A DNA stretch of 64,000 nucleotides from FEN-1219 sp963817615 (lineage in GTDB: Bacteria > Pseudomonadota > Gammaproteobacteria > Steroidobacterales > Rariloculaceae). Positions 8,925 through 18,408 of this stretch are shown here, in pieces. The DNA is taken from positions 682,001-746,000 of the forward strand of contig CAWFPH010000002.1 of NCBI GenBank assembly GCA_963817615.1. The letters are read 5' to 3'. The position numbers and the translations under genes are program-made. The notes below the pieces were generated by a model. It was given only the letters and a program-made list of their open reading frames with translations, did not search any database and was not told where the DNA came from. The first letter of the stretch is position 1. Every line of letters begins with the position of its first letter.

Positions 8925-9847
8925 CGGTGGCGATAACGCTCCGCCAGCACGCCGGCCGGCTCCGCCTGCGTCGGGCACTCGATCAAATCGATGGCCGGCA
9001 GCCGCGCCAACCCCCGGAGCAGCGCGCGCCGAGCCTCGAACCGCTCGTGGTAGCGCCGTCTAAGTCCGGCGTCCTGAGTCTCGATCGCGAACGACCGACC
9101 GGCGCTTTCGATTCGATATCGCCCCGGCGGCGGAAGTTCAGCCTCGACAGGATCGAATACATGCACGAGCGTGAGGTCGCAGTGTCCCGCGAGCTGCCGC
9201 AGATGCCGCTCCGCGTCCGCACCGAGCGCGCGGAAGTCGCTCAGCAGGAACAGAACGCTGCCGGGCCGCGCCACGCGCGCGAGCCGCGCCAGCGCACGAC
9301 CTGCATCCGCATCGACCCGCGAGGGCTCCGCCGCGGGCTCCCAGAACGAGGCGGCGCAGCTTCGCTGCAGCAGGCGCAGAACGGCGCGCCGTCCGGGTGC
9401 CGGCCGCAGCTCATGATGCTCGTTTGCCGAGAACACGAGGCCGCCGAGGCGATCGCCATTGGCGACCGCGCTCCATGCAATCAGCGCGGCCAACTGCGCG
9501 GCGCGTACGGCCTTGTAGGCGCCGCGCGTCGCGAACAGCATCGGTGGGCGCAAATCGAGCCATACGAACACCGGCCTGTTGCGCTCTTCTCTAAAGACCT
9601 TCGTATGCGGCTTCCCCGTACGCGCGGTGACTCGCCAATCGATTGTCCGCAAGTCGTCGCCGGGCTGATAGGGGCGCGACTCGTCGAACTCGACGCCGCG
9701 CCCTTTGAAGGGCGACAGATGTCCCCCCGCGCTCGCGGCGTGCACCCGCGGCGCACCGAGCTGCAGGGCTTCCCCCGCACCGCGCAGCCTGAGCAGATCC
9801 GGAAGCTCGACTCGTACCGGGGACTGCGCTGCGGCTGCGGCCGGCAT
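8921..9847 (-). CDS. DUF58 domain protein of the MoxR/Bat operon
   Basis: The 308-residue protein carries the DUF58 core GRGVEFDESRPYQPGDDLR followed by TIDWRVTART, the most conserved stretch of the family. It is VWA-related: residues FVWLDLRPPMLF stand where the metal-site strand would be. There is no signal peptide or membrane segment. Its ATG immediately follows the moxR stop with no intervening base, and its own stop overlaps the next start (ATGA). DUF58 proteins are consistently encoded next to MoxR ATPases and are thought to be their adaptors or substrates; that role is inferred from the family. Confidence 0.88.
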   Translation of the reverse strand: MPAAAAAQSPVRVELPDLLRLRGAGEALQLGAPRVHAASAGGHLSPFKGRGVEFDESRPYQPGDDLRTIDWRVTARTGKPHTKVFREERNRPVFVWLDLRPPMLFATRGAYKAVRAAQLAALIAWSAVANGDRLGGLVFSANEHHELRPAPGRRAVLRLLQRSCAASFWEPAAEPSRVDADAGRALARLARVARPGSVLFLLSDFRALGADAERHLRQLAGHCDLTLVHVFDPVEAELPPPGRYRIESAGRSFAIETQDAGLRRRYHERFEARRALLRGLARLPAIDLIECPTQAEPAGVLAERYRHR

Positions 9848-10822
9848 CTACGGCACCCCGATGCGCGCCAACAACGTGTCGATGATTTCGTCTGCCGAAC
9901 GGCCAGCCGCTTCCGCTTCGAAACCGAGCACGACCCGATGCCGCAAGATGTCGTGCGCGACATCCTGAATGTCCTCCGGCGTCACGAAATCGCGACCGGC
10001 GAGCCACGCGTGCGCCCGCGAGCACCGATCGAGCGCGATCGTCGCACGCGGGCTCGCGCCGTACTGCAACACGCCGCGCAAGTCGTCGCCGTAGCGCTCG
10101 GGCTGCCGAGTCGCGAGCACGATCTGCACGATGTACTCCTCGAGCGGGACCGACAGATGCTGATCGAGCACCGCGAGCCGTGCCGCAAGCACATCGCGTT
10201 GCGACAATACTTCGGAGGCGGTGAACAGCTCTCTGTCCTTGGCCGAACGCTTCTGCTCGGCGCGGTTGAGCTCGAGAATCGCGCGCTCACCGGCCGCGTC
10301 GGGATAGCTCACGAACACGTGCAGCAGAAAGCGATCGAGCTGGGCCTCGGGCAGCGGGTACGTGCCTTCCTGCTCGATCGGGTTTTGGGTTGCCATCACC
10401 ATGAAAAGCGCCGGCAACGGATAGGTGACGGAGCCGACCGTGATCTGTCGCTCGCCCATCGCTTCGAGCAATGCCGATTGCACCTTGGCCGGGGCGCGAT
10501 TCACCTCGTCCGCGAGCACGAGATTGTGAAACAGCGGGCCTTCCCGGAACACGAACGAGCCATCTTGCGGCCTGTAAATCTCGGTACCGGTCAAGTCGGC
10601 CGGCAGCAGATCGGGCGTGAACTGCAGGCGATGGAAGTCGCCCTCGATGCTGTAGCTCAAGACCTTGATCGCTCGAGTCTTCGCGAGACCGGGCGCACCC
10701 TCGACCAGCAAGTGGCCGTCGCACAGGAGTGCGACCAGCATGCGATTCAGCAACCGCTCCTGGCCAACCACCAAATGCTTCAAATGGGCTTCGAGCGCGA
10801 CGAACTTTTCTTGGAGCGACAT
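9848..10822 (-). CDS. MoxR-family AAA+ ATPase
   Basis: The 324-residue protein is a typical MoxR ATPase. It has Walker A GAPGLAKT (42-49), a Walker B region LVLADEVNRAP, and the MoxR-specific segments MATQNPIEQEGTYPLPEAQ and LDRF (sensor I/box), with a C-terminal lid domain. MoxR proteins act as chaperones that remodel or metal-load VWA-domain partners, and the downstream Bat proteins are the obvious clients. It heads a six-gene operon running to 3824. A TAGAAT -10-like hexamer (10855 to 10850, minus strand) lies 28 bases before the start, but no convincing -35 box was found. Confidence 0.92.
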   Translation of the reverse strand: MSLQEKFVALEAHLKHLVVGQERLLNRMLVALLCDGHLLVEGAPGLAKTRAIKVLSYSIEGDFHRLQFTPDLLPADLTGTEIYRPQDGSFVFREGPLFHNLVLADEVNRAPAKVQSALLEAMGERQITVGSVTYPLPALFMVMATQNPIEQEGTYPLPEAQLDRFLLHVFVSYPDAAGERAILELNRAEQKRSAKDRELFTASEVLSQRDVLAARLAVLDQHLSVPLEEYIVQIVLATRQPERYGDDLRGVLQYGASPRATIALDRCSRAHAWLAGRDFVTPEDIQDVAHDILRHRVVLGFEAEAAGRSADEIIDTLLARIGVP

Positions 10823-10989
10823 GGACTTGTCTGAAATCCAAAGCGGGTCATTCTAACCTGCGGCGCCGCGGCTTTCGTTACCAAACGTAAAGATTGGAGT
10901 CACGGAAGGTTCATCGCGGCGACACGCGCGCGAAACGGCAGAGCGACTGGATCTGCGGGTATACGCTTACCCACGCCACCCGTTGCGGA

Positions 10990-11006
10990 GCCGCCGTAGA
11001 GGCGGC
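10990..11006 (-). terminator. GC-rich hairpin after the PDZ-protein gene
   Basis: A 6-bp stem (GCCGCC / GGCGGC) with a 5-base loop begins 14 bases after the TAA of the PDZ protein, read on the minus strand. There is no T-run, so it is a weak candidate for an intrinsic terminator separating this gene from the moxR operon downstream on the same strand. Confidence 0.3.
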
Positions 11007-11019
11007 CAATTTCTCCGCC

Positions 11020-11877
11020 TTAGGGCCTGCGACGGAAGAACCCGCCGCCACCAATCCCGAGCGGACCGCGCGGGATCACCACCTGCATGGGTTGGCCGTT
11101 ACGCAGCACGTCAACGACGACGGATTCACCCGGCGTGCCCTGCAGCGTGAGCTGGTTCAAGTCACGAACATCGAATACGCGCTTGCCGCCGTAGCTCGTG
11201 ACCTCGTCGCCCGCCTGCAAGCCCGCTTGCGCGGCCGGCGAACCCGCCAGCACGTTGAACACGCCGACCGTCGTCGGCCTTCCTTCCGCAGCGAGGTAGC
11301 GCGCGTAATCGTCGTCGCCGAGCTCGGCGCGCAGCGTGGTCTCGCCCGCGTTCGGGCCTGACGGCACGGGTTGGCCGTCGCGCCGTGCGGTGTATTGCTG
11401 CTCGAGCGCTTGCAGCGCGAGCTCCGACCGGCGTTGCTCGATGTACGCCGCGCGCTCGGCAGAGAAGCCGGCCGCGACGAGCTTGTCGATGCGTTCCTCC
11501 GCCGTTTCGGCTTGCGGCCGGAAGCGGTTGCGGAAAGCCGCGGGCGGTGCGCCGGACCCGACGCCTTCCCCAGCGTCGGGCGTAGCGTCGGGACCTGAAT
11601 CGGCCGCAACGCTGGACGCTGCCCCGCGCAGCTTCGCAACCGCGGCGTCGAGCTCGGTGACGCGCTCCTCGAGCGCCTGGCGCCGCTCGGTCTCGGCCCG
11701 CAGGGCGCTCTCGACCTTCTCGAGTCGTGCCGAGTCCGGTGCTGCGCCTGCCGGGCGGCTCGGTATCGCGTCGGTCGTCCCGGCTGGCGGCCCGGCGGCG
11801 GGTCGCGGCTCCCACCAGACGACGACTGCGAGAGCGGCGCCGATTCCCGCGAGCGCAAGCAACGCGACACGCCACAT
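11020..11877 (-). CDS. PDZ-domain membrane-anchored protein
   Basis: The 285-residue protein starts at the ATG of MWRVALLALAG, 13 bp after the alpha-E gene stop; the longer frame upstream is only a shadow of that gene. An N-terminal membrane anchor (residues 3-22) is followed by a Pro/Ala linker, a coiled-coil (ALRAETERRQALEERVTELD), and a C-terminal PDZ domain (VLAGSPAAQAGLQAGDEVTSYGG, split around the carboxylate-binding loop) ending in a Gly/Arg tail. No protease domain is present, so it is probably a periplasmic scaffold or substrate-recognition protein. It is likely cotranscribed with the alpha-E and ATP-grasp genes. Confidence 0.75.
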   Translation of the reverse strand: MWRVALLALAGIGAALAVVVWWEPRPAAGPPAGTTDAIPSRPAGAAPDSARLEKVESALRAETERRQALEERVTELDAAVAKLRGAASSVAADSGPDATPDAGEGVGSGAPPAAFRNRFRPQAETAEERIDKLVAAGFSAERAAYIEQRRSELALQALEQQYTARRDGQPVPSGPNAGETTLRAELGDDDYARYLAAEGRPTTVGVFNVLAGSPAAQAGLQAGDEVTSYGGKRVFDVRDLNQLTLQGTPGESVVVDVLRNGQPMQVVIPRGPLGIGGGGFFRRRP

Positions 11878-11890
11878 GGTGCTTGCGCTC

Positions 11891-12904
11891 CTACGCCTGC
11901 GCGCCCCCGAGGCGCAGCACCCTCGGCTGCGTCGGAACCGCCTGCTCGAGGACCTTCGGTTGCCCGGAGGCGCTGGTGGAGGGCTCGAACCAGGTCCGGT
12001 GAACCAAATTGTGCAGCTCGCCCAGCGCGAGCTGTGCGTCGTCGATCCACTGATGCAGCGCGGCGACGTCGAGTCGGCCGACGTCGAGCACGGCGAGCAT
12101 CCGGCGCAGATCGCCGAGCTGCTTGTGCGGTCCGGCATTGCGCGGCAGCACCGCGAGGGACGCGCCGAGCTCACGTAGGCTGAACGAGAACGCGCGAGGA
12201 AATTGCTCGTCCTTCAGCAGATAAGCGATCACATCCGGACCATGGATTCGCCGACGCACTTTCTGGCGGTACATCTGGTATGCGGACAGCGACTGCAGCA
12301 CCGCCATCCATAAGGTGTTGTCGAAGCGCGCGAGATCGTCGCGGTTGAGGAGGGTCGCGGCCGCGACGTCCAAGATTCGCGTCGCCATGTCCGCGCGCTC
12401 GAGGTTGCGGCCTATTCTGAAGAACTGATAGCCGGAATCATGGCTCATCGTATCGGCCAATAGGCCGCTGATCTGTTGACACCCCTCGACCACGCGCGAG
12501 TGGATGCCGTAACGCCGCCGGTGCGACGTCGCCGCATCGAGCTCCTGTGACACGTACATGCAGAGCTCGTTGATCGATCGCCAGGCCTCGGACGGCACGA
12601 TGTCGCGGGTCGTGCGCACGCTCTCTCGGGCTTGAGCCAGCGATGAGCGCACGGAGCTCGGATTGTTGCGGTCGGCCACCAAGAAGCGCTCCGCCGTGTC
12701 GACGCCGGGGCTCGGATGGAGCCGGCGGTACAACGAGCCGCAACCGGTGATTTGAATGAGCAGATCCCACTCGAGGCCTACGTGCCGGGGCAGATCGAGC
12801 AACAAGTTGCCGTACACGCGCGCGAGTCTCGCGCTGGTCTCGGCGCGCTCGAGGTACCGGGCGCTCCAGTAGATTCGCTCCGCCACGCGCGAGAGGAGAC
12901 TCAT
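11891..12904 (-). CDS. alpha-E domain protein (DUF403)
   Basis: The 337-residue all-helical protein begins MSLLSRVAERIYWSARYLE, matching the family's usual N-terminus; a GGGGAA site lies 7 bases before this ATG. An in-frame ATG 33 bases further upstream would overlap the preceding gene. Alpha-E proteins are almost always encoded beside circularly permuted ATP-grasp enzymes, and often transglutaminase-like proteases, in systems predicted by comparative genomics to make or attach a peptide. Their activity is unproven. It immediately follows the ATP-grasp gene here. Confidence 0.87.
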   Translation of the reverse strand: MSLLSRVAERIYWSARYLERAETSARLARVYGNLLLDLPRHVGLEWDLLIQITGCGSLYRRLHPSPGVDTAERFLVADRNNPSSVRSSLAQARESVRTTRDIVPSEAWRSINELCMYVSQELDAATSHRRRYGIHSRVVEGCQQISGLLADTMSHDSGYQFFRIGRNLERADMATRILDVAAATLLNRDDLARFDNTLWMAVLQSLSAYQMYRQKVRRRIHGPDVIAYLLKDEQFPRAFSFSLRELGASLAVLPRNAGPHKQLGDLRRMLAVLDVGRLDVAALHQWIDDAQLALGELHNLVHRTWFEPSTSASGQPKVLEQAVPTQPRVLRLGGAQA

Positions 12905-12929
12905 GGAAACGGTTCCCCGAGCGATGTGC

Positions 12930-14378
12930 TCATCCATCCACCGCCACGATCCACGTGTCCTTGCTGCCGCCGCCCTGCGACGAGTTCACCACGAGAGACC
13001 CGCGCCGCAAGGCCACCCGCGTGAGCCCGCCCGGCGTCACCCAGATGCGCTCTCCCTGCAGTATGAATGGCCGCAAGTCGAGGTGCCGCGGCTCGATCTC
13101 GCCATGCACCAGCGTCGGCGCGGTCGACAGCTTGAGCACGGGCTGGGCGATATAGTTGCGCGGATCCTCTTCGATCGCCGCCGCCATCGCGGCGCGCTCT
13201 TCCGGCGTCGATCGCGGTCCGATCAGCATGCCATAACCGCCCGATTCGTTCGCGGGCTTCACGACGAGGTTCTCGAGATTTGCGAGCACATGCTCGCGAC
13301 TTTCGTCGTCGCGCAACAACCAGGTCGGCACGTTCGGCAAGATCGGATTCTGCTTCAAATAGTACTCGATGATCTTCGGCACGTAGGCGTAGACCACTTT
13401 GTCGTCGGCGACGCCCGCGCCCGGAGCATTCGCCAGCGCGACGGTCTGCGCGCGCCAGGCGCGCATCAGGCCGGGCACTCCGAGCACCGAATCCTTGTTG
13501 AAGCATTCGGGGTCGAGGAACGTGTCGTTGACTCGTCGGTAGATCACGTCGACACGCTCGAGGCCGCGGATGGTGCGCACGTAGACGCACTGATCGTCGG
13601 CAACGACCAGGTCGCCGCCCTCGACGAGGTCGACTCCCATGCGTTGGGCGAGGTAAGAATGCTCGAAGTACGCCGAGTTGTAGATACCGGGCGTCAGTAC
13701 GACGACGCGCGGGAAATCGAGCTTGCGCGGTGACAGTGAAGCGAGCATATCGAACAGCTGCGAGGCGTAATCGTCGACCGGTAGGATCGACGCATGCTCG
13801 AAAGCCTCGGGGAACACCTGCTTGGTGATGATCCGGTTCTCGAGCATGTAGGACACACCCGAGGGCACGCGCAAATTGTCCTCGAGCACGTATACAGTGC
13901 CGTCGGCATCGCGAACGAGATCGGTGCCGCAGATGTTCGCCCAGACTCCGTGCGGCGGATTCGCGCCGATGCACGGCTCGAGAAAATTCACGGACGTTGC
14001 AACAATGTCGTCGGGGACCACACCGTCGGCGATAATCCGGCGATCGTGATACAGATCGTCGATGAACCGATTGAGCGCCGTGAGCCGCTGAATGAGCCCG
14101 CGCTCGATCCGCTGCCATTCGCTCGCCTCGATCGTGCGCGGGATCACGTCGAACGGCCAGGCGCGGTCGATGTTCTGACCTTCGGTGTAAACGGTGAACG
14201 TGATGCCCATCTCCGCGATCGCACGCTCGGCGTCGTTCTGCCGCTCGGCGAGCTCACGATTGCCCAGCGACGCGAGATAGCTCGCGAGATGCGACGCCGC
14301 GGGCCTCGCCCTGCCCGGCGCAGCGAAGAGCTCGTCGAAGAACTCCCCCGGTTGATATTGCGTCCAGTCGAGCGGCAT
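12930..14378 (-). CDS. circularly permuted type 2 ATP-grasp protein
   Basis: The 482-residue protein starts at the ATG of MPLDWTQYQPGEFFDE, five bases after an AGGAAA site; the longer upstream frame would run into the divergent gene. Conserved blocks of the DUF404/DUF407 ATP-grasp family are present: DGVVPDDIVATSVNFLEPCIG, VLEDNLRVPSG near 155, RVVVLTPGIYNSAYFEHSYLA, and the C-terminal KPANESGGYGMLIGP nucleotide-binding loop with VTPGGLTRVAL. The expected chemistry is ATP-dependent ligation of a carboxylate to an amine, in line with the proposed peptide-forming role of the ATP-grasp/alpha-E pairs. The substrate is unknown. Confidence 0.87.
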   Translation of the reverse strand: MPLDWTQYQPGEFFDELFAAPGRARPAASHLASYLASLGNRELAERQNDAERAIAEMGITFTVYTEGQNIDRAWPFDVIPRTIEASEWQRIERGLIQRLTALNRFIDDLYHDRRIIADGVVPDDIVATSVNFLEPCIGANPPHGVWANICGTDLVRDADGTVYVLEDNLRVPSGVSYMLENRIITKQVFPEAFEHASILPVDDYASQLFDMLASLSPRKLDFPRVVVLTPGIYNSAYFEHSYLAQRMGVDLVEGGDLVVADDQCVYVRTIRGLERVDVIYRRVNDTFLDPECFNKDSVLGVPGLMRAWRAQTVALANAPGAGVADDKVVYAYVPKIIEYYLKQNPILPNVPTWLLRDDESREHVLANLENLVVKPANESGGYGMLIGPRSTPEERAAMAAAIEEDPRNYIAQPVLKLSTAPTLVHGEIEPRHLDLRPFILQGERIWVTPGGLTRVALRRGSLVVNSSQGGGSKDTWIVAVDG

Positions 14379-14409
14379 GTGTTTTCCTGAGAAGATACGC
14401 CGAAAGAAG

Positions 14410-16782
14410 ATGAGAATCGACTTGGCGAAATGGTGCATCGTAACCGTCGCGGGCACCATCTTGGTGCTCGGGCTCATCGCCTACATCGCACTTGCTTCGG
14501 CACTGCCGCGACGCGCGGGTAGCACGACGCTCGCCGGCTTGAGCGCCCCGCTCGAAATCGAGCTCGACCGGCACGCGATCCCGCGGGTCCGCGGAACGTC
14601 CTTCGAGGATGTGCTGCGGGGCGAAGGGTACCTGCATGCGCAAGAGCGTTACTTCGAGATGGACCTGATGCGGCGCTCGGCTGCAGGCGAGCTCGCGGCG
14701 CTCGTGGGTGAACGCGCGCTTGCGCTCGACCGCGCGCAACGGCCGTACGACTTCAGGCGCCGCGCCGAGGCGCTGTTGACGCAGCTGCCACCCGAGCAGC
14801 GCCACTGGCTCGAGGCTTACACACAGGGCGTGAACGCGGGCCTCGCGGACTTGGGCGCACGGCCGCCCGAGTATTGGTTGCTAAGGTCTAAGCCGCAGCC
14901 TTGGCAAGCCGTCGACAGTCTGATCGTCGCGTATGCCTTCTACACGATGCTGTCGAACAACGAAGTCTACGAAGAGCCGCAGGGCGTGATGCACGACGTG
15001 CTGCCGCCTGCTCTCTACGAGTTCCTCACACCCTCCACGTCGCGGTTCGACCGGCCGATCGAGCGTACGGCGGACGATCCGACGGGCGGCTACACGCCGC
15101 TGCCGATTCCGGGCCCCGACGTGGTCGACCTGCGCACGTTCTCGCGCCTGCCGGCACCGCCCGCGCCGCCGCGGGTAGAGCCGCCGCTCCTCGGACCCGC
15201 TTCGAACGAATGGGTCGTCGCTGCGACGCGCGGCGCCGGCGGCGTCGCGATGCTTGCGAACGATCCCCATCTCGGGCTCCGCGTGCCGAACATCTTTTAC
15301 CGCTGCGAGCTGTATTGGCAGGACGGGCTCGCGCGCGGCGCTTCGATACCGGGCCTGCCGGGCGTATTCATCGGCGCGAGCGAATCGCTCGCATGGGGCG
15401 CAACCGTCAGCAACGCGGATCAAAGCGACTGGGTCGTGGTCGAGGTCGACCCGAGCGATCCGAGCCGCTACCTCACACCGGATGGACCGGAGCCGTTCGT
15501 CGAGCGCACGCTCGAAGTCGCGGTGGCCGGCAAACGAGAGCCCGAACGCCTCGAGATTCGAGAGACTCGCTGGGGACCGGTGACCGCGAGCGATTGGCGC
15601 GGTCGGCCGCTCGCCTTGCATGCGACTTGGCTCGAGCCCGGCGGCGTGAACCTCGACGTGATCGGGCTGCCGCGCGCCCGCACGGCCGCCGAGGGCGCGC
15701 ACCTGCTCGCGCATTGGGCCGGCCCGGCCATCAACTGGGCGCTCGCCGATACGCACGGCGACATCGGCTGGGTCGTCAACGGCCCATTGCCTGCGCGCGA
15801 GGGCTTCGACGGGTCTCGGAGCGAGTCTTGGGCCGACGGCAGTCGCGGTTGGCACGGCTACGCCGATCCGCCGATCGTGCTCGGTCGAGCCGACGGAGAG
15901 CTGTTCACGGCGAACAACCGCACGCTCGCGCCGGAAAAGGCCTTGCGCTTGAGCCGCATGTGGATGCGGCCGCTGCGCGCAGCGAGGATCGCGGAGCTGC
16001 TCGGCGCGCGCGAGCGCTTCGCCGAGTCCGACTTCCTCGCCATGCAGCTCGACACGCGCGCGGCCGGCTACGACATGATTCGCGACATCGTGCTCGAGGT
16101 CGTGCCGCCCGACGATCCAGGGCCGCTGCTCGCGCGAGCGCGTGGGCATGTCGAGCGGTGGAACGGCCGCGCCGACGTCGATCAGCCGGGTTTTCGGATT
16201 CTCCACGTCTACTACCGCGCACTGCTCGAGCGAGTGCTCGGTCCGCTGCTCGGACCGGCCGGCGAGGCGGACCCGGACTTCGTCTACCGCTGGCCTTTGG
16301 CGGACGAGCCGCTGCGTCGCGTGCTCGAAGAGCGGCCCGCGAATCTACTCACGAAGGACTTCCGGGATTGGCCGACGTTTCTGCGCCAAGTGCTGCTCGA
16401 CTCGTTGCGTGAAATCGAGGCGCGCCCTTCGGGTCAGGGTATCGACGCAGCGTGGGGCCGGGTCAATCGGCTCGACGTGGCACATCCATTCGCGGCGCTG
16501 CCGCTCGTCGGCCCCCTGCTGGCCCGCTGGCTTCGCTATCCGAGCGTGCCGTTGCCCGGATCGACCGTGTCGCTGCGGGTAGCCACGCCGTCCTACGGGG
16601 CGCTCGTGCGCATGGCCGTCGCACCGGCCCATCCCGAGCGCGGCATCATGGAGATGAGCGGCGGCCAGAGCGGCCATTTCCTGTCGGCGAACTTCGCAGA
16701 CCTCGAGCCCGAGTGGGTCGACGGGGCACCCACACCGTTCCTCGCGGGCGCGACGGTCTCCCGCATCGTGCTCGAGCCCTGA
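14410..16782 (+). CDS. penicillin acylase family Ntn hydrolase
   Basis: The 790-residue protein starts at ATG behind GAAAGAAG, with an N-terminal membrane or signal segment (residues 8-31). The alpha-chain block YLHAQERYFEMDLMRRSAAGE is present (split in the protein around residue 75-95). The autocatalytic serine appears as Ser265 in PASNEWVV, the start of the mature beta chain. Downstream blocks AWGATVSNAD and the C-terminal MSGGQSGHFLS are family features. It should be processed to two chains in the periplasm and hydrolyse an amide: a beta-lactam, N-acyl-homoserine lactone or peptide-like substrate. It is divergent from the ATP-grasp gene, with only 31 bp between starts, hinting at a shared regulator and pathway. 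Confidence 0.88.
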   Translation: MRIDLAKWCIVTVAGTILVLGLIAYIALASALPRRAGSTTLAGLSAPLEIELDRHAIPRVRGTSFEDVLRGEGYLHAQERYFEMDLMRRSAAGELAALVGERALALDRAQRPYDFRRRAEALLTQLPPEQRHWLEAYTQGVNAGLADLGARPPEYWLLRSKPQPWQAVDSLIVAYAFYTMLSNNEVYEEPQGVMHDVLPPALYEFLTPSTSRFDRPIERTADDPTGGYTPLPIPGPDVVDLRTFSRLPAPPAPPRVEPPLLGPASNEWVVAATRGAGGVAMLANDPHLGLRVPNIFYRCELYWQDGLARGASIPGLPGVFIGASESLAWGATVSNADQSDWVVVEVDPSDPSRYLTPDGPEPFVERTLEVAVAGKREPERLEIRETRWGPVTASDWRGRPLALHATWLEPGGVNLDVIGLPRARTAAEGAHLLAHWAGPAINWALADTHGDIGWVVNGPLPAREGFDGSRSESWADGSRGWHGYADPPIVLGRADGELFTANNRTLAPEKALRLSRMWMRPLRAARIAELLGARERFAESDFLAMQLDTRAAGYDMIRDIVLEVVPPDDPGPLLARARGHVERWNGRADVDQPGFRILHVYYRALLERVLGPLLGPAGEADPDFVYRWPLADEPLRRVLEERPANLLTKDFRDWPTFLRQVLLDSLREIEARPSGQGIDAAWGRVNRLDVAHPFAALPLVGPLLARWLRYPSVPLPGSTVSLRVATPSYGALVRMAVAPAHPERGIMEMSGGQSGHFLSANFADLEPEWVDGAPTPFLAGATVSRIVLEP

Positions 16783-16809
16783 GCGGCACTCGAACGAGCG
16801 CGGGGCGGC

Positions 16810-17790
16810 CTATTGGAAGACCGCTTGCTCGATCGTCGGCGGATCCTGATCGTTGAAGTGCGGGTGGATCACATCGATGTCGCCGCCGACCGCGGCGGCC
16901 GTCGTCGCCTGTCCCGCGAGCTTGGCGATTCCGACACGATGCGCCGTCGCCCAGTCGTCGTCGCTCGCGAGCTTCACCACCATCGGCGCGTCGGCGAGGT
17001 TGCTCACGACCGCCAGAGGGCCGTCGGCAGACCACACGGCGCCGTCTTGGCCCGGCACGGGCTCGTCCACCGTGACCTGCGTCATCGCCGACGGATTTTC
17101 CACCGGCACCTTGTAGATGTTGGCCGCCGCAACGACGAGCAGGTAGCCGTTCGAGTCGTAGACGATGCCGTTCAGCGCGACGCCTTCCGGCAACGAGGTG
17201 AACCGGTACAACACCGATGCGTGATAGTCGGGCGTCACCCGGTAAATCACGTTCATGCGTGTGTCGGTGACGTAGACGTTGCCGTCGTTGTCGACCGTGA
17301 GATCGTTCGCGAAGTAGGCGGGCGAATCTTTGGGCTCGCCGATCGCGGCCGCGAGGTCGACCATCGCAAGCCGCTCGCCCGTCGTAAGACTGTAGACGCC
17401 GAGCTTGGCCTGGCCCGGCTTGCCGGACTGCAGGGCGCTGCGATCTGAATTGCAGACGAGCAGACGGTCGCGTGGCTCGTCCACCTCGATACCGACCGAC
17501 GACACGAGCGCCGGATCGGTCGCGAACGGCGTGACGGCACCGTCCTCGCCGACGCGGAAAATGGTGCCTTCGGCGAGCGACCCGGTCAGAAACCGGTGAT
17601 TCGCTTGGTCGTATTCGATGCCCTCCGGAATGAAACCGCTGCGCTTTGCAACGATGACCTTGCCCGCGGGTTGAACGGCCGCCGCAGGCGCGGGCGCAGC
17701 GGCGCTAGGCGCCTGCGCCGATGGCTCGGGCGTCTGATTGCAGGCCGTGACCAATGCAGCGACCGCGATCGGCAGCAAGCGGATCCCCAT
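16810..17790 (-). CDS. SMP-30/NHL-like beta-propeller lipoprotein
   Basis: The 326-residue protein has an AGGAGG ribosome-binding site 8 bases before the ATG. It carries a lipoprotein signal peptide with lipobox VTAC at residues 14-17, followed by an Ala/Pro-rich linker. The remainder shows repeated propeller blades (for example EGIEYDQANHRFLTGS, TVDNDGNVYVTDTR and LNGIVYDSNGYLLVV), as in SMP-30/gluconolactonase and NHL-like proteins. It should be a membrane-anchored periplasmic protein. The exact catalytic residues of SMP-30 lactonases are not evident, so a lactonase activity should not be assumed. Confidence 0.75.
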   Translation of the reverse strand: MGIRLLPIAVAALVTACNQTPEPSAQAPSAAAPAPAAAVQPAGKVIVAKRSGFIPEGIEYDQANHRFLTGSLAEGTIFRVGEDGAVTPFATDPALVSSVGIEVDEPRDRLLVCNSDRSALQSGKPGQAKLGVYSLTTGERLAMVDLAAAIGEPKDSPAYFANDLTVDNDGNVYVTDTRMNVIYRVTPDYHASVLYRFTSLPEGVALNGIVYDSNGYLLVVAAANIYKVPVENPSAMTQVTVDEPVPGQDGAVWSADGPLAVVSNLADAPMVVKLASDDDWATAHRVGIAKLAGQATTAAAVGGDIDVIHPHFNDQDPPTIEQAVFQ

Positions 17791-17905
17791 CGAATGAGCC
17801 TCCTTCTGGCTCCGCCGTCCGCAGGCGACGGTGTGACGCGCGGGATGGTAGCACGCTCGCACGCCGCGGCCGCGCTCGCACGTTTGCGAAAAATTGGCGC
17901 CGCGA

Positions 17906-18346
17906 TCAGCGCGATTGCGGCAGCTTCAAGACCTTGAGGCGGCGCGACAGATCCGTACGCTGCAGGGCTGCCGAGATTCTCGCGAACTTCTCGAGCGGAT
18001 TCGGACGGCCCGCAGGATCGCGTTCGGGGAAGAAGATGCCGTAGCCCTCGTTGCGCGCCGACCGGACCACGCCGAACAGCAGCAAGCTTTCGCCCTGAAG
18101 CTCCATCTCGACGTCGACCCAGCCGTCGATCTTGAGTGCGCTCACCAAACCGCGGTCCAGCGCAACGAACAGACTTTCGACGCTGAGGTCACGAACCTGG
18201 CCGCGCCAGATCTTTCCCGCCAGGTGCAGCCGCGCTTCGAGCCGACTGCCCGACCGCACGGTCACGCGAAAAGTCCCGCGTTGCTCTCGTTCCCGCGCCA
18301 TCCGCATGGCCTCACGACGACGCTCGAGGCGGGCATGATACTGCAC
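17906..18346 (-). CDS. PilZ-like domain protein
   Basis: The 146-residue protein carries an RxxxR motif (RGTFR) and, ~30 residues later, a DLSVES segment where PilZ domains have D/NxSxxG. The closing glycine of the second motif is missing. The pattern of beta strands (WVDVEMELQGESLLLFGVV, then GYGIFF) fits the PilZ barrel. It may bind c-di-GMP weakly or be a degenerate PilZ. ATG codons at 18346 and 18304 are both possible starts. It precedes the lipoprotein gene on the same strand, ~115 bp upstream of it. Confidence 0.6.
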   Translation of the reverse strand: MQYHARLERRREAMRMAREREQRGTFRVTVRSGSRLEARLHLAGKIWRGQVRDLSVESLFVALDRGLVSALKIDGWVDVEMELQGESLLLFGVVRSARNEGYGIFFPERDPAGRPNPLEKFARISAALQRTDLSRRLKVLKLPQSR

Positions 18347-18408
18347 CGCGCATCGCCGCGAGCGCGAGCTCGCGTTGGCAAAACGACCGGTCGTCGCTAG
18401 AGTGAAGC

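Noticed and set aside
8567..10834. 755-codon open frame on the plus strand
   Set aside because: It is the antisense shadow of the MoxR, DUF58 and DUF4381 genes; its translation is Arg-rich with no domain, as high-GC codon use opens the opposite frame.
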